Assembly (NCBI RefSeq): GCF_005938085.1
Contig: NZ_SMZK01000001.1
Span: 2,108,001-2,172,000 of the forward strand
Direction: 5' to 3'
Length of the DNA: 64,000 nucleotides
Source: Haloterrigena sp. H1
GTDB taxonomy: Archaea; Halobacteriota; Halobacteria; Halobacteriales; Natrialbaceae
The notes beneath the pieces were generated by a model that ran no database searches, had not been told where the DNA came from, and worked only from the letters and a program-made list of their open reading frames with translations. Shown piece by piece: positions 8,810 through 17,920 of the stretch. The translations under genes were made by a program, and so were the position numbers. How positions within the stretch are numbered: position 1 is the first letter of the stretch; each line of letters begins with the position of its first letter.

Positions 8810-10129
8810 GTGTACACCCTACCGGATTCAGTAGTTGTGAACCGCATTCAAAGAGCGTTTCCATCCGATGAGTTGCGCGAGCGTGCTCGCGCAACGAATC
8901 TCATCCAGCGAGAGCGGAAACTCGACGTCGTCGCCCTGTTTTACACGCTTTCACTCGGCTTCGCAGCCGGATCTGATCGATCCATCCAGGCGTTTCTTGA
9001 ACGCTACGTCGAGATGGCTGACTGTGACGACCTCTCGTATGCGACGTTTCACGGGTGGTTCAAACCGGGGTTTGTCGCACTCCTTCGAGAGATTCTCGAT
9101 GACGCCATCGAGAATCTCGACACGGGCCAAACCGAGCTGACCGGACGTCTCGAACGATTTCGAGACGTCCTCATCGTTGACGCTACGATCATCTCGCTTT
9201 ATCAAGATGCCAAAGATGTCTACGCACTCGATGACGACCGAGCTGGGACGAAACTCCATCTCACCGAATCGCTCTCAACGGGGCTTCCGACACGATTCCA
9301 GACAACCAACGCGAGCACCCACGAACGGAGCCAGCTACCCACCGGCGAGTGGGTAGCTGGCGCCCTCATTCTGTTCGATCTCGGCTACTACGATTTCTGG
9401 CTGTTCGACCGCATTGACGAAAATGACGGATGGTTCGTCTCTCGCGTCAAAGAAAACGCGGACTTCGAGATCGTCGAAGAACTCCGTACGTGGCGCGGGA
9501 ACAGCATTCCGCTAGAAGGCCAGTCGCTGCAGGCCGTCCTCGACGACCTGCAGCGACAGGAAATCGACGTACAAATCACGCTCTCGTTCGACCGCAAACG
9601 AGGGTCGGGCGCCAGCGCGACCCGAGCCTTCCGATTAGTCGGCGTTCGCAACGATGACAGCGGCGAGTATCATCTGTACCTGACGAATCTCGACAGAGAC
9701 GACTACCGCGCGCCCGATATCGCACAGCTCTATCGGGCGCGCTGGGAGATCGAACTGCTGTTCAAAGAACTCAAATCACGGTTTAGTTTGGACGAGATCA
9801 ACACAACCGACGCTTACATCATTGAGGCGCTGATCATCATGGCAGCACTCTCGTTGCTGATGAGCCGGGTTATCGTCGACGAACTCCAAAAGCTGGACGC
9901 AAACCAGCGAGACTGCGCCGACGACGCCGAGGCGTCGTCGACGCGGCTTCCTCGACGACGATGTTCACACGCTGTCGAACGGCACGCGCATCTGATCCAG
10001 TTGTACCTGATGCTGGATCTGGGGTATGAGCTACCGGATCTCGATTCGTTGTTGCTGTGGTCGTCACGAGATCCAAATCCACACCGTCCGAGGTTACGTG
10101 AACAGGTAGAGTCAGGCGAGTTCTGGTAG
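8810..10129 (+). CDS. IS4-family (ISH8-type) transposase
   Basis: The protein has about 439 aa and appears intact. DDE residues: Asp in DVLIVDATIISL (about residue 124), Asp in ALILFDLGYYDFW (about 190) and Glu in the Y-R-E-K signature YRARWEIELLFKELKSRF (about 310). The start is GTG 8810. The coding sequence carries perfect stem-loops at 9331-9360 (12-bp arms) and 9708-9742 (12-bp arms), plus one around the stop codon (10111-10143). It may still be able to move, because only the extreme right end of the element is interrupted. Confidence 0.88.
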   Translation: MYTLPDSVVVNRIQRAFPSDELRERARATNLIQRERKLDVVALFYTLSLGFAAGSDRSIQAFLERYVEMADCDDLSYATFHGWFKPGFVALLREILDDAIENLDTGQTELTGRLERFRDVLIVDATIISLYQDAKDVYALDDDRAGTKLHLTESLSTGLPTRFQTTNASTHERSQLPTGEWVAGALILFDLGYYDFWLFDRIDENDGWFVSRVKENADFEIVEELRTWRGNSIPLEGQSLQAVLDDLQRQEIDVQITLSFDRKRGSGASATRAFRLVGVRNDDSGEYHLYLTNLDRDDYRAPDIAQLYRARWEIELLFKELKSRFSLDEINTTDAYIIEALIIMAALSLLMSRVIVDELQKLDANQRDCADDAEASSTRLPRRRCSHAVERHAHLIQLYLMLDLGYELPDLDSLLLWSSRDPNPHRPRLREQVESGEFW

Positions 10130-10143
10130 AGAACTCGCCTGAC
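10111..10143 (+). terminator. Perfect stem-loop with the ISH8-type stop codon in its loop
   Basis: The arms GTCAGGCGAGTTC (10111-10123) and GAACTCGCCTGAC (10131-10143) pair perfectly. The 7-nt loop contains the TAG stop (10127-10129). It is a likely terminator or a structure limiting transposase expression. Confidence 0.6.
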
Positions 10144-10371
10144 GAAACGGGCTGGATCGCCCGGACTGATCAGCGACGGCTCTGGAACGGCGGCGCACTC
10201 ACGACTGCGAGTGCGCCACCTTAGACGGGAGACATGACCAAGAACCGGCTGGTTTGCTGAAACAGCAGCTATCTCGGTATGATCGCGGTCAGACTCGACG
10301 CAATTTCGACGTGATCACCGTCTCAGTCTGTCGCTAAGCTATAGTATCCGTTAGAACTTTCTACTCAGGCT

Positions 10372-10911
10372 GTGTTGCTAAACACAGTGGACCATCTCGA
10401 CGAGATCTCTGTCGAGGAATTGCAAGATGCCCTTGACAACGTGGAGGGGAAGAAGCCGACAGAACGGCTCTTAGCAGCAATAGCATACAAGAACGGCGTC
10501 ACGCAGACTGAACTAGCCGAGTGGTACGACGTTCAGCGACGGACAATCTATAGCTGGCTCAAGCGACTCGACACCGACGAGTCGCTTGAGCAAGCCGTTA
10601 CTGATGCTCATCGCTCTGGGAGAAAACGAAAGCTCTCAGAAAAAGAGCAAAAAGAATTCGAAGAAGCTGTCCACGAATCACCAGAGAATGTTGGGGTTGA
10701 TGCGCCGGCGTGGACGCCGGCGCTCGTCCAGCAGTATCTTGATGAGGCGTACGATGTCGACTACTCAATCCCGAGCTGTCGGCGGTTGCTCAAAGAAGCG
10801 GGATTGAGCTATCAAAAACCTCGCCGTACAGCCGCTGAGTCTGATGCTGATGAGCAAGAAACGTTCCGTGAGGAGCTCAAAAAAAGCGGCAGGAAATGGA
10901 CGCCACAGTAG
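10372..10911 (+). CDS. IS630 transposase, first frame (DNA-binding part)
   Basis: The protein has about 179 aa with two helix-turn-helix segments: TQTELAEWYDVQRRTIYSWLKRL, and a winged-helix-like part near PALVQQYLDEAYDVDYS. It lacks catalytic residues, which are in the overlapping second frame. A run of seven A (10879-10885) near its end, in the context CTCAAAAAAAGC, is a good site for a -1 ribosomal slip into the second frame. That would give one full transposase. It also contains stem-loops at 10557-10591 (14-bp perfect arms) and 10702-10723 (10-bp arms, 2-nt loop). Confidence 0.85.
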   Translation: MLLNTVDHLDEISVEELQDALDNVEGKKPTERLLAAIAYKNGVTQTELAEWYDVQRRTIYSWLKRLDTDESLEQAVTDAHRSGRKRKLSEKEQKEFEEAVHESPENVGVDAPAWTPALVQQYLDEAYDVDYSIPSCRRLLKEAGLSYQKPRRTAAESDADEQETFREELKKSGRKWTPQ

Positions 10912-11387
10912 TCTGCATCGATCAAACCAAGAAATCCGTCCAAGTTGAGCCGCGTGCCGCGTGGTTTCCCCGCGGTACGCGGCCGTCCGTCGAGTTATCT
11001 GGACGACGTGACTGGACGTGTCTGTTAGGCGCGATCACCGAGGACGGTGATCGCTTTTTCTCTCGATTTGAAGAGTACGTTACCGCCGATCACGCAAAAC
11101 ATTTCATTCTGGCATTATGCAAAGAGTTCGAAGAGGATCTAATTATTGTCCTGGATGGTGCACCGTATTTTCGGGCGTCGGCCGTCACGGACCTAGCGGC
11201 CCGTGACGACCTTGCCTTCGTAACATTGCCGGCGTACTCACCAGAGCTAAACCCGGTTGAAGAGTGCTGGAGACAGCTCCAATCAGCGCTTAGCAACCGG
11301 TTCTTTGACTCACTTTCTGAACTCACGGCAGCGATTGATACGGCTCTTGATCAACTCTCTATACCTGATATGAGCAATTATTTCTAA
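10896..11387 (+). CDS. IS630 transposase, second frame (DDE catalytic part)
   Basis: About 163 aa follow the ATG at 10896, overlapping the first frame by 16 bases in the -1 phase. Catalytic residues: Asp in VVCIDQTKK, Asp in LIIVLDGAPYF and Glu in SPELNPVEECWRQLQ. It has no DNA-binding domain of its own, so function as a fusion through frameshifting at the A7 run is the likely arrangement. Both frames are intact, so this youngest insertion may be active. Confidence 0.87.
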   Translation: MDATVVCIDQTKKSVQVEPRAAWFPRGTRPSVELSGRRDWTCLLGAITEDGDRFFSRFEEYVTADHAKHFILALCKEFEEDLIIVLDGAPYFRASAVTDLAARDDLAFVTLPAYSPELNPVEECWRQLQSALSNRFFDSLSELTAAIDTALDQLSIPDMSNYF

Positions 11388-11407
11388 TGTCTACTATAGA
11401 ACGGATG

Positions 11408-12202
11408 GTGGCGATCGATATCACCTATATCGCCTACTACGGTGATCGTGACGAGTTCCAGATGAGTACAGGTGCACCACCGAGCAAATCGTACTCGTGG
11501 TGCTACAAAATGGCGACCGTCTCGATCGTTGGCGAAGAAGTGAAGTTCACGCTCGGGATGCGGCCGCTACGCGGCTACATCCCTCGGCGAGTTCTCGTTG
11601 AGCAACTGCTCGAAATCGCGAGTGATCATGTTTCAATCGGGACGGTCCACGCCGACGCCGAATTCGACGGCGTCGGCGTGATCCACGCGGTCGAAGAGGC
11701 GGGGCTCTTCTATCTCATCCGAAAATCCTCGGATGACCCAGTCAAGCGGTTTGTACAGGACATGGACCACGACGTCGGCGTCAAACAGAACCACGAGATG
11801 GAAGGAACCATCGTGGGTGGCAGTGTAACGGTCACCCCGACGCTGGTTGGGGTTCCCTCAGATCGGAAGGAAGGTGCAACGGTGACGTTCGTGACGAACT
11901 TCTCGGTAAGTGACGCGACAAAGAAGGCGCGGGGGCGTACCCGCCGCGTGATGCGGCGGTACGCCCGCCGATGGGGAATAGAGAACAGCTACAAGTCGAT
12001 CAAAGACTTCCTCGCGTGGACGACTTCTCGAAACACCGCCGTTCGAGTGTTTTACTTCGGCTTTGCGGTTATTCTCTACGATATGTGGTTGCTCGTTGAC
12101 CTGCTGGTGCAGGTCAGCCTCGACATTGACCAGCGACTGAAACCACGCGTGCCTGCGCGGACATTCCTGAATATCGTCCGCAAGGAGGTACCTGTGACGT
12201 AG
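11408..12202 (+). pseudogene. Transposase C-terminal half (continuation of 7887-8721)
   Basis: The frame resumes after the duplicated target as VAIDITYIAYYGD, supplying the first catalytic Asp. The second Asp lies in GTVHADAEFDG, and the Glu in the Y-R-E-K signature YARRWGIENSYKSIKDF. It ends with a TAG at 12200-12202, followed at once by a hairpin (GGCGTTCCG...CGGAACGCC, 12202-12225). Joined to 7887-8721 it would give a normal transposase of about 540 aa. An ATG at 11387 inside the IS630 end adds a few non-native residues. Confidence 0.82.
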
Positions 12203-12407
12203 GCGTTCCGCGGCGGCGGAACGCCGACTCATGAGAGATATCTCTGCTTAGCCATTCTATTTTCGATCAAATCACGCCAGGAATGAACGATGCCGATCTT
12301 CGAGCGCTAACTTGAACAGGCAGCTCTAATTTTTCACTTCACCCATCAGTGTAGCAAATTGACGCTCATCGCTCGCTGATGCACATTCCGAACACCTGAC
12401 TCGTGCC

Positions 12408-13247
12408 AGCTCCGGGAGCGGAGCTTCTCGCCGTCGTCTTGCTTCAACTGCGAGAAGCCGGTTTCACCCATCCAGCGCTGGTTGTAGTCCTCGTTCATCC
12501 GGGCGTTGTGAGCCTTCTGTAACGGTGTCTGTTCCCTGTGCTTGATCAACGGTCGAGTTGAGTTGGAGCGACACTCCTCGCGGAGGTCGCTCCACGAGTA
12601 GTTTGCGTCAGCAGACAACACACGCAGGTCTTCCGCGTTCCGGCGGAAGACCTGCATCCCAATGTGACCATCCCACGCCTTCTGCGTCGTAAAATGAACG
12701 TCCTTGATTGCTAGCGAGTTTACGTCGATCAAGATCGTCGTCTTCAGCGACCGATACGAGAAGCCTGCCCGGTCACGGTAATGATGGCTGGTTTGATCGC
12801 GCTGGAAGCCACTCGCGTCAATCGCGGCTTCGCCACTCCAGCCCGCCTGCTCCGCCGAAGCGCGGAGCAGGCGGCGGAGTTCACGCATTCGATACTGTTG
12901 TTCCCATCGGGACAGCGAACTGTAGTGCGGTGCCTCGTCGAGATCAAATACAGCAAGAACAGCTGGCATCTCGTTGAGGTAGTCTTCAGTTTCACGGAGG
13001 CTCTTCTCCAGTTCGACGCGGAACAGAATCAACGCGATCTGTGTCCACTTGGCGTACCCGTCCGCGCCTTCCGGCGCGGCGGGTACGTCCGGATCGTCAA
13101 CGTGCTGTTTGGCAAGGTCTCGACACATTCGCGCTAGCCGTCTGAGCGATGCCATATCGCCAGACGGCGTCCATTTCCCGGTTAATCTGACGGAAGATCA
13201 CCGTGAGAGCGTCTGAGACTGTCGTCATTCGGCGGCAAAACAAGGCA
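12408..13247 (-). pseudogene. ISH1-like IS5 element, 5' part (transposase truncated at the C-terminus)
   Basis: The left terminal repeat of the element (TGCCTTGTTTTGCCGCC, read on the minus strand) ends at 13247. The transposase starts at 13155 and matches the intact copy at 23527 through residue SRSWH, then leaves homology at 12408. The remaining tail (ESGVRNVHQRAMSV...) comes from the neighbouring element. The missing 3' part is exactly what lies at 6735-7010. Catalytic Asp in AAIDASGFQRD, Asp in VLSADANYSW and Glu in RWMGETGFSQLK are all still present. Confidence 0.85.
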
Positions 13248-13255
13248 TGATCGCT

Positions 13256-13628
13256 TCAAGCGCGGCTTTTGACCCAGCGTACTGCTGGGCAAAGTCGTCG
13301 AGGTTCGCGTTTTCGACGCGAACCTCTTCGACGATCTCACCGTTTTGGTCCAATACTGCGATTTGTGAGTACCGCTTGTGTACGTCGATTCCGATGAACA
13401 TTGGGTTCACCTCGGGACGGTGGTGCGTGAAACAGAGATTCACCTATACGGGCTTTCCCGACTGCCGCTCCCGGCGGCAGTCGGGCTGTAATGCCCAGGA
13501 CTCGGCTTCCTACGCACTCGGGCCAGTCAACAGCACGTGCTTCAGAGCACGGAACAGCGCTCGGCCTCTTGCGTCCCATACTTGTTTCACGCTCTCATGG
13601 GATAGCAGGATTTCCATCGAGTCAACAG
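13256..13628 (-). pseudogene. IS110-family element, 5' fragment with upstream non-coding part
   Basis: The coding part (start 13401) begins MFIGIDVHKRYSQIAVLDQ and ends GSKAALEAI at the ISH1-like element. This is the N-terminal DEDD-type domain of an IS110 recombinase, with the first Asp in GIDVHK. The roughly 225 bases upstream (13402-13628) match those upstream of the copy at 20039. They include a conserved hairpin, CCCGACTGCCG...CGGCAGTCGGG, near 13469-13497. In IS110-group elements this upstream region encodes the bridge RNA. The rest of the recombinase is gone. Confidence 0.8.
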
Positions 13629-13880
13629 AGCAAGCTTGTCAAGGCCGATATTCGCGTGCGCGAAGATCTAGTCGGTCTTGTCGTTGAATGTGCGGTCGCA
13701 ATCCTTACAGAGATACCGCTGATACTCTCGGTAGCTGCCGTGTTTGATCACTGATTCAGACCGGCAGCGCGGATACTGGAAGCCATCGCGCCAGCGAACC
13801 TGCTCTAGCAGATTCGCGGCGCTTGCCTCCGAGCAAAACACTTCAACTGGGAATATAGCCGGGTGATGCTGACGAATCAC
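13629..13880 (-). pseudogene. IS1595-family transposase, N-terminal remnant
   Basis: The sequence reads ASAANLLEQVRWRDGF, then HGSYREYQRYLCKDCDRTF, then NDKTD-stop-IFAHANIGLDKL. This is the zinc-ribbon start of IS1595/ISXO2-type transposases. A TAG interrupts the frame where a residue is expected, and the first zinc CxxC is degraded (PRCRSE). The frame then runs into the IS110 fragment, whose outer end is near 13628. It is a dead remnant that served as an IS110 target. Confidence 0.75.
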
Positions 13881-13946
13881 CCTTGCCCGCTACGCTTCCA
13901 CAACGGCAGCTCTGCCCGACCAACAATCTGCTTCCGAAGAGCAAAG

Positions 13947-15089
13947 CTATTTTTCATTAGATTTGATCGCCTGTCGATACGCCCTTAAATATTTATCAGT
14001 CACTTTCTGGAAGGAGTGTTGATCATGGACAACTGTTTCAGCAGTCGCTCCCATAGACCGCCGTTTTCCAGGCTTTTCTAAAAGTTCCTGTAATTTAAAT
14101 CTCAATTGGGTGATATCCTCTGATGAGAAAAGATAACCAGTCTCACCATCTTTGACAACATTATTAACACCAGGTATATCGCTTGCAATAATTGGTTTAC
14201 TGGAACCCATCGCTTCTAGTAAAGCGACTGGCATCCCCTCATGGAGAGATGGTAAGATATAGACAGAACATCTTGCAAGCAGATCATGGAATTCAGATTT
14301 TGGTAACCAAGATCGTAGCTGTACCTCATCTTCGATACCTAAATCCTTGATTAATGATCTTATCTGAGGTTCTTCAGGACCCTCGCCGACGATCATTAAT
14401 GGGTATGACGACCTGGTGCTTGGTGGAAGTTTGGCATACGCTTCCACCAGATACCTTACCCCTTTCTCCTTTGACAATCTACCGCCATACAGAATATATG
14501 ACTCATCGCCAAAATTTTGGTACCGATTTATGTCAATACCAGTTGGTATCTGCATCAAGTCTGTCGTCGGAACCTTCTCTTCCCAATATGACTTAACTGA
14601 GTTGTTCCGAACAACAAGAATGTCTGAATTATGCGCAATTCTTTTTTCTATATAACCCGTGAGCATTTTCGAATACAAACTTGTCCCTGGTGTAGCTCGT
14701 ACTGGATTATTAAAGGCAAAATGTACTGTAGGGAAGGGATTTTTACAGGTGAAGTATGACGAGTACTTCATAATGATATTCACTACATCTGGCTGTATAT
14801 CGTGGAGATAATCCCGGACACGAGCTGAAAAAAACATCTTTGTCCCGATACCACCTACAAACCCATCAGGGAATTTCAGACTCTTTATATCATGAATTTT
14901 TATTCCATCTATGTTGGTGATATTATATTCCCTTTCTGACCAGCGGATAATATCTACTATATGGCCCCTTTTATTTAATTCTTTAGCAACCCCATATATC
15001 TGGGACTCCGTACCACTTAGGTCTCCATTTTCAAAATCAACATGTGCCGATGGTGATGCTGTAGTTACAAATGTTACCTTCATTTTCAA
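13947..15089 (-). CDS. GT4-family glycosyltransferase
   Basis: The protein has about 380 aa in a GT-B fold. The N-terminal acceptor domain starts KVTFVTTASPSAHVDFENGDLSGTESQIYGVA. The donor domain shows ILYGGRLSKEKGVRYLVEAY, MIVGEGPEE and the EX7E motif in SLHEGMPVALLEAMG. An acceptor-side GT4 in a glycan cluster is the likely role. It starts 2 bases after the stop of the neighbouring GT4 (15092-16261), so the two form an operon read right to left. The gene is AT-rich. MKVTFV at 15083 is an alternative start. Confidence 0.87.
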   Translation of the reverse strand: MKMKVTFVTTASPSAHVDFENGDLSGTESQIYGVAKELNKRGHIVDIIRWSEREYNITNIDGIKIHDIKSLKFPDGFVGGIGTKMFFSARVRDYLHDIQPDVVNIIMKYSSYFTCKNPFPTVHFAFNNPVRATPGTSLYSKMLTGYIEKRIAHNSDILVVRNNSVKSYWEEKVPTTDLMQIPTGIDINRYQNFGDESYILYGGRLSKEKGVRYLVEAYAKLPPSTRSSYPLMIVGEGPEEPQIRSLIKDLGIEDEVQLRSWLPKSEFHDLLARCSVYILPSLHEGMPVALLEAMGSSKPIIASDIPGVNNVVKDGETGYLFSSEDITQLRFKLQELLEKPGKRRSMGATAETVVHDQHSFQKVTDKYLRAYRQAIKSNEK

Positions 15090-15091
15090 CT

Positions 15092-16261
15092 CTAATAGTT
15101 ATTTAACGTCTTTGTATACAATTCTATATATTGATCGGCGATCGTGCTCCAGGAATACTTTTTTGCGTTTTCCGACGCCTGCTTACTCATTTCTGCTTTT
15201 AGCTCACTATCAGAAAGAATCTGACCAATACTCTTCGCTATAGCTTCCGGATTGCGAGAAGAGATATATCCGTCTTGTCCATCATTAACTATTTCTTGAA
15301 AGCATGGTAGATCACTCACAACAACAGGTGTTCCCTGAAGTTGTGCTTCCAGAAGCACAAGGCCAAACGATTCATGGGCAGATGGTAAACAGAACACATC
15401 TGCAGCCTTATAATAGATTCTCTTCTTGTTCTCTGGAATAAAGCCTGGGAAATATACTTTTTCATTCAAATTCTTTGACTTAGCGAGGTCTTCTAATTCC
15501 GACCGCTTACGCCCTTGACCGGCTATGATACATGTTGCTTTTGGATAGTGATCTGTGAGCCTGGCGAGGGCACGAATAAGTAAGTCCGGGCGTTTACGAT
15601 CGACAAGAGTTCCAAGAAACAAGATCAGTGGTTCAGTGGGCTCATGACCTAGCTTTTTTTTTGCTTCCTCTTGCGAATGGTCACATTCATCCGATAGGTC
15701 AATGCCATTTGGTATGACATCTACATATTCCCCATCAGTATTAAAATAGTCAACCATTTCAATCATTCCCTTCGAAACGGCAGTATTAGCATCCGTTCTC
15801 ATTACGATATAGTCTAAAAATTTCTTAAAGACTGATATCAGTTTGTCACGAATTCTATCATCTCCATTGAGTTGTATTTCTCCATGCCCTGTTAATACTA
15901 AAGGGCAATCATGATAAGTGGCATAGAGCAAGCCAGAAATTACGTTCGAAGGAAAGCCGAGGTGGACGTGTGCAATATCTAATTCAGTATCTAATGGCCT
16001 ATATAGCATTGGAATAGAAACCGGAGTTCCTCCAATTTCAATAGTAGACTTGTACCGATGAACCGTTATTTGTTCAAAAGATTGTTTTCCCACATCTATT
16101 TTTGATGAAGTATTAGTGAATATATTTACTTCATGCCCCTTTTCATTTAGAGACAACGAAAGATTATAGACGACTTCAGCGACACCTCCCCAAGTTGATG
16201 ATCTCCTCTGTTCAAATGGTGGCTTTGACACGAAGTCTGATGAAAAAATCCCAATATTCAT
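15092..16261 (-). CDS. GT4-family glycosyltransferase
   Basis: The protein has about 389 aa. It starts MNIGIFSSDFVSKPPFEQRR followed by TWGGVAEVVYNLSLSLNEKGHEV, the classic nucleotide-sugar GT4 N-terminus with a GG loop. The donor domain shows LILFLGTLVDRKRPDLLIRA, CIIAGQGRKRSELEDL and the EX7E motif in SAHESFGLVLLEAQ. It is the first gene of a two-gene operon with 13947. A 209-base spacer separates it from the divergent GT4 gene at 16471, which probably holds both promoters. Confidence 0.87.
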   Translation of the reverse strand: MNIGIFSSDFVSKPPFEQRRSSTWGGVAEVVYNLSLSLNEKGHEVNIFTNTSSKIDVGKQSFEQITVHRYKSTIEIGGTPVSIPMLYRPLDTELDIAHVHLGFPSNVISGLLYATYHDCPLVLTGHGEIQLNGDDRIRDKLISVFKKFLDYIVMRTDANTAVSKGMIEMVDYFNTDGEYVDVIPNGIDLSDECDHSQEEAKKKLGHEPTEPLILFLGTLVDRKRPDLLIRALARLTDHYPKATCIIAGQGRKRSELEDLAKSKNLNEKVYFPGFIPENKKRIYYKAADVFCLPSAHESFGLVLLEAQLQGTPVVVSDLPCFQEIVNDGQDGYISSRNPEAIAKSIGQILSDSELKAEMSKQASENAKKYSWSTIADQYIELYTKTLNNY

Positions 16262-16470
16262 GGTAGTTCTCCTGTTTCCATAGCGGGCCTACAATGGTAA
16301 GTGTTACTAAATAATGCTACAAGACGCGCTGTCTAGTTGTCAGCCTTTGCCACCCCGGTCTTTCATCCATGCGTGGGGACTTAGCAGGCTTTCATCCCAT
16401 CAGTACCTTCCTACCATATATTTCCGCAATCAACAGAATAGTATATTCCAATCCAATAATGTGACCTGAC

Positions 16471-17568
16471 GTGACCGAAGACCAGAACACTGTATCAGCT
16501 GATATTGGGGATGTCCTACTAGTTGCTAACCTTAATCAACTAAAGTCAGGCTCTGTTAAAAATGATAAGTTTTTAGAGGTAATTGAACCAATTGCTCAAT
16601 CCATACACCTAGTTGCTGCTCAACGACCAGCAAGCTTTAATGATGAACACTCATTCACACAGATAGAAAGTCCTATAAAAAACCGTAACACGGCCATCCG
16701 AAAAGGCCTTAACTTCATCTACGTCCAATTTTTACTCTTTATATTGTTGATATACCGCCGAGATGAATATGATCGGGTCGTCCTATTCATGGGGTATTTT
16801 GGTCCAGCAGCCGCCGGTCGGTTATTAGGAAAGCCTGTTGTCCGCTTCCATGGTGGGCCAAAGAGTCAGGGGCCATTGTATGAACAATTCCTTGCAGAAC
16901 ACTTGCCCGATTTGTTGGTTCACCGCATCATTGTCCCCGCAGAGGGGTGTATTGAACACTTTGGTCTCGAACGCTACCGCGAAAAAATTTCTATTGGTCA
17001 CTTTCATATAGACGATTCTTTCAATGTTAAAGTTCCATACCATCAGCGGTCTTGTAAAGTAGGATTCCTTGGACATATGACTCATTCAAAAGGTGTCGAC
17101 CAGATAGTTGAAGCCATGAAAATAGTAAATAATCGGACTGATGAGTCTATTGAATTAGAACTCGGTGGCAATGGGCCATTGGCAACAGAACTTGACCTTG
17201 ATCTAGATTTTGTGACCTACCACGGGTGGCTTGATCATGACGAAACTCCTGCCTTCTATAATCAACTCAGTCTTTTTATCCTTCCATCTATCTCCGAAGG
17301 ACTCCCAACAGTACTTGTCGAGAGCATGGCTTGCGGGACTCCCGTCCTTGCCACATCCGTTGGTGGAATACCTGATCTTGTTGCCGACGAGGAGAATGGT
17401 CGGTTGATCACTGATCGGAATCCGGAGACACTAGCGGATGCTATCATTGATATGTTAAAAGCAAATCAGTTGGGTGATTTTCACGAAAGTGCTGTTGAAA
17501 CTATTGGTGAGAATTACCGAAAGCAACCGGTTCAGGATCAATTCTGCGAACTTCTGACGCTGGAGTGA
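16471..17568 (+). CDS. GT4-family glycosyltransferase
   Basis: The protein has about 365 aa. The N-terminal domain is less typical, with a hydrophobic stretch FIYVQFLLFILLIY (about residue 85) that may touch the membrane, then PVVRFHGGPKSQG. The donor domain has KVGFLGHMTHSKGVDQIVEAM, ELGGNGPLATEL and the EX7E motif in SISEGLPTVLVESMACG. The start is GTG 16471. It is divergent from the GT4 pair on its left and AT-rich like them. Confidence 0.86.
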   Translation: MTEDQNTVSADIGDVLLVANLNQLKSGSVKNDKFLEVIEPIAQSIHLVAAQRPASFNDEHSFTQIESPIKNRNTAIRKGLNFIYVQFLLFILLIYRRDEYDRVVLFMGYFGPAAAGRLLGKPVVRFHGGPKSQGPLYEQFLAEHLPDLLVHRIIVPAEGCIEHFGLERYREKISIGHFHIDDSFNVKVPYHQRSCKVGFLGHMTHSKGVDQIVEAMKIVNNRTDESIELELGGNGPLATELDLDLDFVTYHGWLDHDETPAFYNQLSLFILPSISEGLPTVLVESMACGTPVLATSVGGIPDLVADEENGRLITDRNPETLADAIIDMLKANQLGDFHESAVETIGENYRKQPVQDQFCELLTLE

Positions 17569-17727
17569 CTAATATCTGGAATAGTCTACTCACGCGACAC
17601 TTAGTTATAAAAATGAATCAAGATGATTTTCTGGATCTATGGCAGAAATCGACCTCTCCGGCGGTCGGAGCGACTAATCGACTTTGATTTTGTGGAGTGA
17701 GAACGGAGACCGCATTGGTCTTTACCT

Positions 17728-17886
17728 ATGGGAATTCTGTTACCTGAACAAACCACCGTTGACGGCATAATATTTTGGACCGCCGAGCTGGGCGATCCAG
17801 GAAGCGAGAAAACCGCCAGACCGGAGGCCGATGCCATTTTTAACCAGCCGCAAGCGGGAGACATCGTGTGCGGTAGTTGTGGTTGA
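17728..17886 (+). CDS. Hypothetical 52-aa protein ending in CGSCG
   Basis: The frame ATG 17728 to TGA 17884-17886 reads MGILLPEQTTVDGIIFWTAE and ends GDIVCGSCG. Codon choice looks coding and the C-terminal CGSCG resembles half a zinc ribbon, but I recognise no family. It lies in the 350-base gap between the GT4 gene and the IS110 element and could be the 5' end of a gene cut by that element. The rest of the gap shows nothing else. Confidence 0.3.
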   Translation: MGILLPEQTTVDGIIFWTAELGDPGSEKTARPEADAIFNQPQAGDIVCGSCG

Positions 17887-17920
17887 TGCGGTCCGCGACC
17901 CGGCCACTGACCGCCGCCGG

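Larger units (their letters stand above)
10342..11396 (+). mobile_element. IS630-family element (type b) with TA duplication, nested in the ISH8-type element
   Basis: The ends read TAGTA-tccg-TTAGAA and, reversed from the right, TAGTA-gaca-TTAGAA. TA flanks both sides (10340-10341 and 11397-11398), the standard IS630/Tc1 target duplication. Removing 10342-11398 restores a perfect right terminal repeat of the host ISH8-type element. The element is 1,055 bp with two overlapping frames (10372 and 10896), the normal two-frame layout of this haloarchaeal type. Confidence 0.9.
8722..11407 (+). mobile_element. ISH8-type IS4 element with 10-bp target repeats, containing a nested IS630
   Basis: Terminal repeats CATCCGTTCTAGTTTAGC (left) and CATCCGTTCTAGCTTAGC (right, read reversed after removing the nested IS630) agree at 17 of 18 positions. 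The direct repeat GTGGCGATCG is present at 8712-8721 and 11408-11417. A 10-bp duplication is what I recall for the ISH8 group of IS4. Without the inserted IS630 (10342-11396) and its TA duplication the element would be about 1.63 kb. Confidence 0.9.
7811..12407 (+). mobile_element. DDE element with Y-R-E-K signature, itself split by an ISH8-type element
   Basis: The proposed ends are GAGTCAGGAGTCCCGAA at 7811 and, reversed, GAGTCAGGTGTTCGGAA at 12407 (about 15 of 21 positions match). The element holds one transposase gene cut in two (7887-8721 and 11408-12202) by the insertion at 8722-11407. Removing that insertion gives a host element of about 1.9 kb. Its family is a haloarchaeal IS4-superfamily group (ISH6/ISH7/ISH16-like); I cannot name it firmly. 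Confidence 0.6.
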
